Below are positions 34,678-47,100 of a DNA stretch of 64,000 nucleotides, one piece after another. This stretch comes from Nectonema munidae (taxonomy: Eukaryota; Nematomorpha; Nectonematoida; Nectonematidae): the NCBI GenBank assembly GCA_030549495.1, contig JAUIRK010000854.1, positions 421,001 to 485,000 of the forward strand, read 5' to 3'. The stretch's first letter is position 1, and the number at the start of each line of letters is the position of its first letter. The position numbers and the translations under genes were made by a program. The notes beneath the pieces were generated by a model that was not told the origin of the DNA, did not search any database, and saw only the letters and a program-made list of their open reading frames with translations.

Positions 34678-35332
34678 TTAGGTTCGATGACAAGAAAAAC
34701 ATTTTTTTATATTACACTGAGTATTATAATGATTTATATAATGTTGTTTAATTGTTTTTTTGAAGAGACTGATGGGCATGTATATATAGCATGAATTAGG
34801 TAGAATGGAGTTCCAACAATGTGGTAATTTATATTTAATAGACTGGGAATTTGCTTTGGTTTTATAAAATGGCATCACTGCTTTATTATTGTCACGTAAA
34901 TTATAATACATATTAAGATCATCGTTAAAACAAATGAAAGAGTTAAATATTTTAGGTAGATAATTGTTAAATAGTTTATAGGTAAAAAGTAGTAGGTTAT
35001 AATAAAATAGGTCAGCAATTTTCAATATGTTTGATTTATAAAAAAGCTCATCAGTATGCGCGATATAATGTGTATTAAAAATTAGTCTTAAAACTTTTTT
35101 TTGTGACTTATATAGTAAAGAAAGATTTTGGTGTCCCCAAACTAGTATGCCATAATTTATATATGATAGAAAAAATGAATTATATAACAAAATTTTAGTG
35201 TCTGTAGGAAAGAAATTATTATAACATTTAAAAATACCTATGATTTTACTTAATTTAGTGTTAGTATATGAAATGTGTCGCTTCCATTTTAAATCATCAT
35301 CTATAACTATGCCTAATAAAGTGTAACTTTTA
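34678..35332 (-). pseudogene. LINE ORF2 C-terminal part
   Basis: The frame continues the RT thumb and C-terminal domain: HISYTNTKLSKIIGIFKCYN, then YINYGILVWGHQ, LQKK-like SQKKVLRLIFN, HTDELFYKSNILKIADLFYY and YKLPHCWNSILP. It matches the C-terminus of CR1/jockey-group LINEs. It ends CHRT at a stop 343 bases before the tail. Confidence 0.82.
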
Positions 35333-35333
35333 A

Positions 35334-37505
35334 CTAGATCAAAAAAAAATTAGAAAAGTCAAGCTTTAGAGATTTTTTCCTATTAAAAAGCATAGCCTTG
35401 GATTTTTCGTAATTAATCGTCATACAGTTAGCTTGACACCACTCAAAAAGTTTATCCGTTTGCTGTATAACGTATTCTAGAGTTTTATTGTGTGCAATGG
35501 GTAAGGTTATAGTTAAATCATCAGCGAATATGAAAAATTTTAAATGAACATTTGAATTATGTATATCATTTAGATATATAAGAAACATCAACGGGCCGAG
35601 TATCGAACCCTGTGGAACCCCACACGTGACGGGCAAAACGTTAGAATGAAATTTATCAACAATTACTGTTTGGCGTCTATGGTAAAAGTAAGAAGATAAA
35701 AGAGATAGAGATTTAGTGCCGATACCATAAAGGGCAAGTTTTTTCAGTAAAATAGAGTGAGAAACATTATCAAAGGCTCTTGAGAAATCAATGAAAAATG
35801 TAAGCACACTTTGACCTGACTCAAAATTCTGAATAATTTCATCGATTAAACAAATAAGAAGTGACTGTGTGTTGTGGAGATTACGGAAGCCAAATTGAAA
35901 TTTATATAGTATTTCATTACTTTCAAAAAAAGAAACTAGTTGAGAATACAATAACTTTTCAAATATTTTAGACAAAATTGGTACTATAGAGATAGGGCGG
36001 TAATTGTCTGGGTTATTTTTATCCCCTTTTTTGAAGATTGGGTGAACTATGCTAAGTTTAAAAGAATCAGGGAAAATGGAATATTCCAAGCAAGAATTGT
36101 AGCCAATTAACATGAATTTAGCAATAATATTAATACAAATTTTTATATGAGAAATTGAGAGACCGTAAGCATCAGCAGAATGATTCATTTTGATATCTTT
36201 TACTGCTAAAAGAATGTCATTCATGGAAAACTTTTGGTAGTCAAAGTGGATGGAAGATTGCTTCACATAATTTGAGAAGTCACCTACAGGTTTAGAACAT
36301 GCGATAGAATGAGAAAACTTATAATTAAAATAGTTAGATATAGTATGACTATTATCAATCAATTTATTGTCAATTCTCAACACAATATTCGAATCAATAG
36401 AGGGATTGATCAATTTATTAATCTCTTGCCAAATTTGTTTAGGACATGACTTATTCGAAAATGTTTCCTTGAAAAATTGAATTTTTAGTGATTTAATCTT
36501 ATATTTTATTTCATTTCTAATTGAAATATACTTATGTTTCAAATCAGTACAAAATTTGGTCTTCAGTTTAAAAAAAATCAAATTACGTTGTCTAATTAAA
36601 TTCAGTATATGTTTGTCAATCCAGGGATTTTTAGGGTTGGTATAATAAGACGCTCTACTTGATTTTATCAGTTTTGTATTGCTATTTACAAAGCTTGAAA
36701 GCATAGTATTAAATTTTTCAAAATAATTATTAGGATTGTCAAAGTCATGCTTCAGGTAGTGATACCAATTAAAATTAGCAATATCAAGCAAAAAGGAATT
36801 TTTATCAAACTTTTTTTTTAATGGGTACTTGTTAATGTTAAACGAAACTTTAAATGTCGCTAAAATAGGTAGGTGATCGGATATATCAAATAAAATATTA
36901 AAAGCTTTGTTTTGATAATAAGATGTCGGAGCGTATATATTATCTAATATAGTTTCACTGTTAGGTCTTGTTAATTTAGATATTAACGGTTGAAAACCAT
37001 ATGACAGCATAATATCCATAAAGGCTTGGACAAATCTGTCATTATCAATTTTGCGAAGATCAAAATTTAAATCACCTAAAAAAACACTCGATTTGAAATC
37101 ATGCTTATAATTAGTCAGGAAATACTCAAAGTCATAGAAGAATGCTTCAATATTGCTATGAACTAATGTGGGCTTACGATAAATATTGTTAATAAATATG
37201 CTGTTATATTTATCTAATGAAATAGAAATGGTAAAAACTTCAAAAAAATTGCTAGAGTGAACACTATTGCAAATTGTGAATTTTACACTATTATGAACAT
37301 AAAATCCTAATCCGGTAATGGTTGATTTGGAAGAAGGAACAATTAAAGGGTATGTGATGAGCTGTTTCATGTAATGGGCAACTAAACGACAATAAGAATC
37401 AAACATACGTGATATGCGGTGTGGATAGGCTTTGCATGCGCAGTTTCCAGTTAACAAACTGATAAGTGGAGAGTAGTGTAGAAAGTATTTTGGGTATATT
37501 TTCAA
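35334..37505 (-). pseudogene. LINE ORF2: endonuclease plus reverse transcriptase
   Basis: The open frame has 723 codons. Endonuclease: GLGFYVHNSVKF near residue 67, VFLGDLNFDLRKI near 145, LDNIYAP near 190. RT: VHPIFKKGDKNNPDNYRPIS near 480, QFGFRNLHNTQSLL, FFIDFSRAFDNVSH, GVPQGSILGPLMFLIYLNDI, and the catalytic FADDLTI near 670. The first 60 residues do not fit the family, and the usual endonuclease start with its catalytic Asn and Glu is missing, so the 5' end is cut or rearranged. The frame closes after NFFLI because one T is lacking in a T run; the next frame continues DLVKSYTLLGIVIDDDLKW. Function is lost, but decay is slight. Confidence 0.85.
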
Positions 37506-37549
37506 GTATTTGTGTAAAAAGATTTGCGCCCATTAGATATAAAAAAACA

Positions 37550-38140
37550 AGTTTATATTTTTACAAGGAAAAAATAACGGAAAGAGTGAAAGTGATATAG
37601 ATCCATTTAGATTATTTGTTAATTTACTGACCCAATAATTTTTCCAAACTTAGGTATCTAGAAAATAAAACACTCAATAAAGAAAGGTAATCAATGACTA
37701 GATATTTAATCAAATTCAGCATTCAACTTTTTGATATAATATTATATTCTGGTTGTCAGAAAAAGTTAGATTTATAAATATATTTATTTTATTTTGATTA
37801 AAAACTAACTAAGTTATTAATAACTTTTGTACATCTTTATAATCGACTATCTTTAATCACAAAACACAATCTTCTTCTTCATTACTCGTGTCGTAATAGG
37901 CCCTAAAAAAGCCTTATTCATCCCCTCTCTAAACGTTTAAATGAAATATTTTAATGCTGAAAATGTTTGAATATACTTTTTATAAAATTTTAAATATTTA
38001 ATCAAATGTAAACTCTAAAAAATTTTATAGGTTTTTCTTTTATTTTTTTTTAATTTTGGATAAACTTTTCTCCAACTTTATTTATTTTTATTTTATAATC
38101 GTCTTGATCACACAGCTGATTGTAGAAGTTTTTAATTATA
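37550..38140. other. region upstream of UBE2H
   Basis: AT-rich sequence between the LINE and the UBE2H start codon. It presumably holds the promoter and 5' UTR, but I see no clear TATA box, initiator or other element. TTCTTCTTCATTAC at 37871 may be another LINE tail. Confidence 0.35.
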
Positions 38141-38193
38141 ATGTCTTCGCCAGGTCCTGGTAAAAGAAGAATGGACACTGATGTTATAAAACT
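38141..38193 (+). CDS. UBE2H: UBE2H exon 1
   Basis: The exon starts at the ATG of [18 protein letters not shown], which matches the conserved family N-terminus. It ends in phase 2 before GTATTT. The sequence is short but its near identity to the family start makes the assignment firm. Confidence 0.9.
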
Positions 38194-41100
38194 GTATTTG
38201 TTTAATATATTTTTTCTAATAATTTTAAATTCTTATTTCTTAGGATTAGGAAATACCTCTGGGATTTGATATAATTTAAAACAGACTTCTTTAATTATTC
38301 TTAAAGTCTAAAATTTAAATTTTCTCGTTCTTTTTATGTACTTTTATTTATACTTTGTCAATATTTTTCTGATTAAATGTATTTTAACATTTGATTTCAA
38401 ACCATTAAAATTCTTTTAATATTTAATATTCAAATATTAATTTATTTACTTATTTTTTAACTTAAATAAATCCTTTGTAAAAACCTAAAAAGTTTATATC
38501 TATAACGAAGAGCAACATTGCAGTTTGCCGAGTATTTTGACAAAATATTCTATGATTTGAAATTTGAGTCTTCTATTTTTTTATCTCCTTTTAATGTCTA
38601 TGCATTAAAATAACACTTAAATTTTAAGCTAGGATTTATCTACTTACAATTTGACTAATGAAAAATAAGTTTTTTACAACCTAATTTATTATTTTGATCA
38701 ATATTTTATTTTTAAATAACACAAATAAATGCTTAGTACGACTTATCTTTAGAAGCGATTCTTATTGGTGAATATCAATAAGCCAAATCAGGAAACAAGA
38801 CTAACGATTGATCATATGAATGATACCATAACGGTTTCTTATACGATTTAAATTCTAGATTTTTATAAAAATGTTATGAAGTATGCTTAAGTTCTGGAAA
38901 ATCGGAAAAAAAATTCGAATTAAAAACTTTATCCAAACCTTTTCAAATATTGATAAGTAGGGGGATTGGGCGACGTAGTGTAGGTTAATATGATATATAA
39001 ATATATAGAATGATAAAACATACAACGTATACATAGCAAAAGCAAGCTCTTTACTGTTATGGTGGTTGTTGGTTCTTGCATACTATCGCTGCTATCGTAA
39101 CTTCACCTCTCGATTCGAAGCGTGGCTGATGACACTTCAATAAGCGAAACATGTCCTGCGCATGGTACTCGTTGTATGTTTTGATAATTATGTATATATA
39201 TACATCTTTTTAAATATTAATTTGGTACTTAGTGTTTTTATTTTTATAACGTATCAATACTTAGTTTTTTTTAAAAAGTTATTCTTTTGCGTGATCAAAG
39301 AAAAGTATCATTTCAATGCGGAGTTATTTTATATCACTGGAACAGCTAATTTACTTCGATATAATAGAATATTCGACTAATCCGACTTCGAGATAATATT
39401 TTACTGTACATTCATCATTAAAATATGAAATGAATGAATTAATCGTTAAGTCTTGAGAAGTCCTATACTTTTGTTCTTTTATAACATTATTATATGCTTT
39501 GCCACTCTTCAAAATAGGCTACGAGAATGAGGAAATATCATTTGTTAATTTTATTATCTTTTCGATCACCAAAATATGTTTGACGATGATACACAATGTA
39601 AATCAGGGCTTGTAAAAACCTTCTTGAAAATTTTCCTATCAATCACTTTTAATTGCCTCCTCTATCAATTACTTCTTGCAATTAATTGATATTTTTTTCT
39701 ATCTATTAAAATGATACTACTTCTAAGTTACATGAGAAAAAAGTTGAGAAAACAAAATTTAAACTTTTCTTGTGTGAAACAAGCTTATCTTCCCAAAAAT
39801 GATTCATAGAAAATCTGCATTTATAAATCTTTGGAAATTTGAGCAGTTTAGCAGAAGTTATATTTCAAATATTCTGGTGCGAATTTTCTTGTTTTGTTTT
39901 TTACGCTATTGTAAGTAAAAAAAGCAAAATCATTCTTTTCTGTGTCTTAACATGATTGCTATACGATTGTATCAATTGTTCAGTTTAAACCGTTTTAATG
40001 TAACACTTTCATCTTAATTTAGTTCTTCTTGCTGCAAAACTTTAAAGTAATCTATCATAATTTGGGTTGTTTAGAAATTTAAAATTTTCTGTCAAGTGAA
40101 TAATTGTGCTACAACAAAAACAATAAGATCTCAAACCTAAAAGTTTTACCAAATATCGATTATTTGCTCACAAGAGTTCAACAAAATTTAAGTGCTAGTT
40201 AATTACAGTAACAAGATAGTATTGATTAATTTAGTAATGCAATTAATCACAATTGATGTATCAACTTTTTTAAATGTAATGTGTTATTCCATCATTTTTA
40301 ATCAATTTACACCCCCCTGCAGTAGATACACATAAATCTAAGGTAGGCTGAAAAGCAAATGACCTTTTGTATGCTTGTTTCAACTTCGTTTAAATCAAAT
40401 ATCTTGCACTTGGGGAAAAACGTTGAATTTGGCGAATTATTCATCGTTGTAGAGTCCGAACATTTTGATCCATAATATTCGAATCTCACTCCAAACCATG
40501 AAATTTACCCCATTTATATTGGAAAAGGTAACTTGACTGTATCTTCTTTTATGGAGATGGCACAAGTGAACCTGTTGTATCGAATTGAAGAAAAATGTTT
40601 GATCTGTTGTGTCAAAGCTAGGAAACTATACAACTTACCCAAGCCCATAATTGGTGCACATTGATACTAAACACATTGTATCAAATTACCATATATTTTT
40701 GGATATATCGTTCAGAAATCATTTTTAGTAATCCCGGATCTAATTCCTTAAAAGCTTTAGAAATCTCGGAAATATTATTTTATGATTAATGATTTTGTAT
40801 CCCTTAGAATCAGAGCCCTAGCAAGCCTATGCAGCACTAAGGGCAAAATTTCTAATGACCTCCTCCCCTTACATACTTTGACTCTTTTTTATGATTTAAG
40901 AAATATTCTTACAAAATGAATGCTAGCTTCCACAAAACAATGAAAAATGGTGATAAACAATGTAATAACAAGGCCTAATAAGTTCTTTGTGCTGCTGCCT
41001 CAATGATTTCCTTCCTGCTGAAGGAGAACAGGTAGTTGATAATGAGAGATGTAAATATTCTATCACTTCTGTTCCTTGATTTCATTATCGACATAACTTT

Positions 41101-44100
41101 GCTAAATCCAAACTCAACTAAATAAGTTGATGGAAAAGCTATAACCTGTTATAACTTTACTCTTTTTTCAAAAATTATAATCGCCTTATACTTCTACTTC
41201 TCGAAAAACAGAATCGCCTTTTCTTGGATTTTACTTTCTACATTTATTGCCTCACTTTGAAAATGGGATTAAAGGGAATACACTATTTCAAAGATATAAT
41301 GCTATCATTAAACCGTTCTTTAATTTCTTCAAATATTTGCTTAAGGTGAGACATGTATTTTATACTGTATATATTTCTTCATCTGAGGAGGATTGAGAGG
41401 TAGGTAGGTTTACTAAGCATCCTCCTTTTTGTATTTGGGGTGCACAGGGAGTGATCTCAGACAGGAGTGAGTGATTCTCAACTCACTAGCACGATTTTAC
41501 ATGTAGTGTGGACCATATTTCATTTTTATAATGGCGTAAACAGGGTTGCCTCGGATTCTTTTGAGTTGCAAAAATAAGTTCTTAGTTTAACCCATTTACG
41601 ACCAATGTTCCTTTTGGAACATAAGTAATTCCATCTTCGTCTGCTTATTTCAATGACTTTGAATATAAATCGTCTGCGTTTTTTAGATATCGTCTGCTTT
41701 GCTTGGTCTTAAATGGGTTAAATTTATTATGCATATAAATTGTCCATGCTTTGAACGAAGTCTGGAGTAAGAATTGGGTTTCAAATATTTTAATTTTTTA
41801 CTATTTGAAGGCGGAATCGTGTAATTTTTCTCCGACTCTACAGCTCTGTATATGAAGAATGAATGCAAAAACTTTGGCTAGGAATATGTTTTTTTGAAAC
41901 CATTCTGATATTTTGTTGTTATTGCGCTTAAAAAATTTACCTTATTTATATTTGCAAACTCTTTTTGACCAGTGTTTCAATATAGAACTTGTTAAAGCAC
42001 AAAAATAATGACTTTATACTTTTTTTGGTGATCTATTAATTAGGTAAAAATATATATAAGGTTGGCAATCTTCCAAAACTTCACTAGAAGATGCAGATTG
42101 TAAATTCAAATTTTTATATGCTCTTACGCTGGATTTGGATGCTAACTTTAATGGCTGTTACATGCCCGTTTTTGCAATTACTTCAGAAGGCAATTGATGT
42201 TTATAACAACTATTGGCATTTTGTAAAGCGCACCAAATCAATATAGTACCTTTTAATGTGTATTCAAACCCATTTGATTTCCAAGTTTAATTTTAATAAT
42301 ATTGAGTGAAATAAACAAGCGTTCTACTTCTGCATTTAATATGATAAACTTTTTGAATAAAGTTTCCTAAATCTTGATAAGGATTTCTTTAACAACATGT
42401 TGAATTTGAAGAACTTCTGTCAAAAATTTTAAAGTGTCTGTATTTCTTCCCATTCAACTATATGATTTTTTTCCCACTTAAAATATGTTTTTGTTTGAAC
42501 ATCCTCAGTTGATTGAATGTTTTTTTTCGCAAGGCGCGATTTTGCTCTGTTTGTGTCGAACTATGAGCAAAGAAGTCTTGATCCTGAATCCAATTCAAAA
42601 CCAATCTATCCGATCTTACTCAAGCCACCATTTTGATGCCAAAAATTAATCCTAAATTCTAAACTTTTTCAAGATTAGAAAAATCTGAATGTTTTTTCTC
42701 TATATTTATTTTTACTAAAAAATCTCTGTCATTAAACTCATGGAATAAAATAAAAATACCTGAATTTAGCAACTTGTTCTCTAAATAGGCAACACTGCTT
42801 GAAATGTATGAGTTTTGAAGATATTTTCTCTACCTAAATCTTCGTACAAATTTGTTATTTAAATATCCCACACAATTGTAAGCAAGTACGCACACATATT
42901 CCTTCAAGTCTTGGGTTTCTAGTTTTCCTGTGATGTAATCGATGTTACTTTTGTAATCATGTTCTCTCTATTTCGTGTAATATTCACTATTTTGTTAACA
43001 CGCTATATTTATTATGCATGATGAATTGCGCGCATTACAAATCAGTGTATATAGTTTTTAGCCTGCGATCGAAACTGCTTTTTTTTCTTTGTCTTCGTCC
43101 TAAAAAGTACTCATGTGTTGCCTCAAACATTTTATTTGCTTTCGCTAAATTGTGCTTAGTTCACGATTTCATGTGATCACGATGATGATGTGATGAGGAG
43201 AAGAATTTGATCTCGTATAATAATAAGGATGATGATGTGAGCTCATGATGATGTATAAATTTCCTCTTCTTTACAATTAAAAATGACAAGATTTGTGAAT
43301 TAACTTCATTTCCCCAATATCAACTTTTCGCATAAGCTTTGTATAAATCTCAATTTTTTATAGTTGTAATTAGTGATGTGGCACGATACGAACATTGTGT
43401 ACAATTCCGATTACAATGCCTATTCCAACGATTCCAATTTTTCTTGATTTAAAAAAATTACTCCCAATTTTGAAAAATCGAACCTAACGCATTCAGTGTT
43501 TATTTAACACTATGTAAGTTTATCAGATACGTGCTATACAGTGCCTTAGCTAGTGGGGGGGGGGTGGTGGTTCGCCCCTGGCTCCAAAATTTATTTGCAT
43601 TAGTGTATATCCTTAATAAAATCGAATAACTATATTATAGACTTTAATAGTAATCGAAAAATGATTTGCTATACTTTGTCTCCTTATTTTGCATTCCTAT
43701 ATACACATCGTGTTTTTACTTGCAACTTTTTAGGCCCGCCAAAATTAAGATCCGCTCGTGAGGCATTTATGCTTGGAACGCCATTTGTGCGCTACACTTC
43801 ATAGAGGCTTTAAAATTAAATCTGAGAGATTTTCTTTACTTCAGGCCGCATAACTTAATTTTTAAAGCAGCAACAACAAGCTATTTCCCTATTTATTTTA
43901 ATCATATAATCTAATGTATATTATATTATCCATTGCAAATTTGTAGTATAAACAGATACAGAAATGACACATTTTATATTCTTTTTCTCACTTTCAAACA
44001 TCTTTTGGGAAATGTTTTGCTATTCTCAAGTACCATCTGGAGGCCAGGGTAAGGTCTAGTTAACACTCTGCTAATGCTATTTTTATAAACGCATAGGTAG

Positions 44101-47100
44101 CACTAAATATTACAAATAAAAGTGTAAGATATTTATATATTTTGTTTCTAAACTGTATAAAATTTAAGCGTCCCAAATATATGGAAGCCCATAGACCTCG
44201 AAATTATGTACTATACCACATGTTGTATGGGGATCGACAGTACTCATATAAGAAGCTCTTTAAAATATCAATTTTCTAATAGAAATTCTTTTGAAAATTC
44301 AATCATAAATTGTTCATATGTAATATGCAAACTTATGCAAAATTTAAACTAAAAGTTGAAACATTTTTGATTTTAAATGCTGATCAAACATGTTTATTAA
44401 CATTATACATTTGGGGGAATCGGAATAAATTTTCCCCAAAGGGTCCTAAGTATTGCCTATACTTTAAAAAGGTGATTTTTTCGATTTCCGATCTCAATTA
44501 ATCTTGCCATCACCAGTGGAATTTATCAAAAATTAAATGTGATAAATATTTAATCTGGGTTTTCTATATTCGGTATTCAATCTAAGGGAAACACATTATT
44601 CAATAATTTAGATATTATTGCGATGTCACAATTAGGAATCGAAAATCAATATTTACCGAGGTTCTAAAATTGAGTAGGAAAAAAACAATTTTTCAACAAT
44701 TTTATGTAATTATATGAATTTATGGGCTTGTCTTTTTTTAATCTATTTTCTCGTTTTGCAATTCTATGCTTTCCTTTTGCAATTCTATTTTGACTTTTTG
44801 CAATTCTATCTAAATAATCACGTGTCTGAAATAGAAATTCCAAAATGACCAATTAGAATTGCAAAAAGATGAAATGAAAACGAGAATAGAATTCCCAAAG
44901 GACAAAATAGAGCTAAAAATGGTATAAATAAAAATCAAGAAAGCATGGGATCATTTGTATATTCCATATTTTTGTCCTCCCTCTCCTCTAATAATTTACA
45001 CAATGTCGTCCCCTCTTTCAAAGTGTACGTTAGTTCACACCGTTGTTATTTTGCGATGATTTGAAAGAAAGAAAATCCTAGGTTCTTCAAATTCGATATG
45101 TTTTTTGGCGCATATGCAGAATACAGTTATAAATATAGATTCTGTTTGAATGTTAATTTCTAGAGTAAAATTCGTGACCTGAGCACAGCTTTTTTGAGCA
45201 AGGCACAATTTCGCTATTACTGTATATTTTTTCATATGTATAAATTCGCTCATACCTTCTTTATTCCCAAAATTCCATTTTTAGCCAAATGGCCATAATT
45301 AACACTTTTTTTGTTTTAACCCATTAAGTCCCAATGCTCCAATTTGGGAACATAAGTAATTTCATCTTCGTCTGCTTTTTTCAATGAATTTGAATATAAA
45401 TCGTCTGCGTTTTTTAGATATCGTCTGATTTCTATGGTACTTAATGGGTTAAAGGAAATTCAATGCAAAAACTGCATTTTTTATTCAAATATTTTTTTGT
45501 CTGGCTCATCTCTCACTTTATTTAGAAATAGTACAAATTAACCGCTTGCTCAATTCCACCTTCCATCTCTTAGGGAGAGGAGATGTTTGCGCAAAAGCAA
45601 CTCGCTATTCACTCGCTTTATAACTTGTCCAGTAGTCGCATATAGTGTTAAGTTTAATAATATCCATGTTAAAATAATATGAATCCCTTTGCCAAGTGTG
45701 CATAAAAAGTATACATAAAAAACAGAAGCAATAGTTTAACTGGTTGGCATAATTGCTCCCGATGAGAGAATTCACTGTAAACACCACTTGAAGAAATTCA
45801 ATTTTTTAATATAAAGAGGAAAGGGGATAACTATAAAGAATTTAAGAATCGAAATTTCTTATGAATCGAAAAGATCATTTCTTATTATTTTCTAAATTCC
45901 AACGCTTTTAGCAAGGGCCAAAAGCAGAGTTGCTATCTTCAAAATATTTGAAAATTTTGCCGAGATATTCGTCCTCCTCCTACTCTTGCCTTCCATATCA
46001 ACAACGATCAAAGTGTATATAGATTTGTTGATTTCATTGGCAATGATGGTGGAGACAAATTATGCTATCTAATCAATACGTGTGTATGTAGTTAGTTGCA
46101 TTCGTTACGCATGCATAAATAATAATGCTCTAATCACGATAAAAACCTCGAGGTCACATAGTGTGTACGTAACGGGAAGGAAATTTTATGTTTCGCATTT
46201 ATCTCTTCTTTTGTTTTGAAAAGGTTTCCAATGTGTCTCATTTTAATCGGTTTTTCAACTTTTTTATCTGATCTTTTTTGCTTTCCTATTCGATTCATAT
46301 CTTCTTTTTTTCAACTTATAACAAAAAACTATTTTCAATTTATTTGATGAAAAATTTTAACTACAATTTTTGTTGAAGACTTCGTCAAATTTTCCTAAAT
46401 GTTTAACTTATATAAAGGTAAAGATACCGTGGAATGTTTTCATTGAGAAGGCACAATTGGGCCGCTTGTATCCATCTATGAGGAAAGTAGGCTTGATACG
46501 AGATCGAACCCAAGATCTTGAGTTATCGGAACCCACTATCTAACCAACTTTACTCGCGCCCTATAAACGAAATTATTTTCGTTTAAATTTAGCATATTTT
46601 TAATACTGTTTCAATTTCCGTCACATATTAAAAAAAAGGCAAATCTAGGAGGGGGAAACCCTCTTCCCCCTGCCCTACCCTCCCTAAAATAATTTTAAAT
46701 TCTCTCAATTCTGTTTCTTTTTTATATTTAAAAAAACTTTTTGGCCTGTGAGTAGACTTTCCATTTTTCTTTTCATGTTTTAAAGCTAGCCTTATAATGA
46801 ATATTTAAAATCTATTTTTTAGAAACCAATTTTTCGTTCACTTGATATAATAATCAATCCGAGTTTGAGCTATTTTTGATCAGAAGAAGTGATGTAGCCA
46901 GGAATTTGAGCAAGAGCCCACAAATTTTTCAACAGGGCAAATATTTTTTTATAGCACATAACTATTTAAGAAAGTATAATTTAAAGCTCACTGGCGGATT
47001 TAAAGGGGAGGGGGGGGGGGGGGGGCGTATGCCCCCTCCCTCCTAAAATTGCATTGCCAATTGCTTGAAAATTTTTCTTGATCTAATTCTTTTTGTAGAA

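Larger units (their letters stand above)
34335..37545 (-). mobile_element. 5'-truncated LINE, CR1/jockey-like group
   Basis: On the minus strand one long frame (37505-35334) carries a partial AP endonuclease and a complete reverse transcriptase. A second frame (35190-34678, with its true beginning near 35330) carries the C-terminal part. A 3' UTR follows, ending in GCGAATAAATTC and a TTC-rich tail near 34335. ORF1 and the start of the endonuclease are missing. The only obvious break in the RT half is a length change in a T9 run at about 35341-35349. This is by far the best preserved LINE in the window. Confidence 0.88.
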
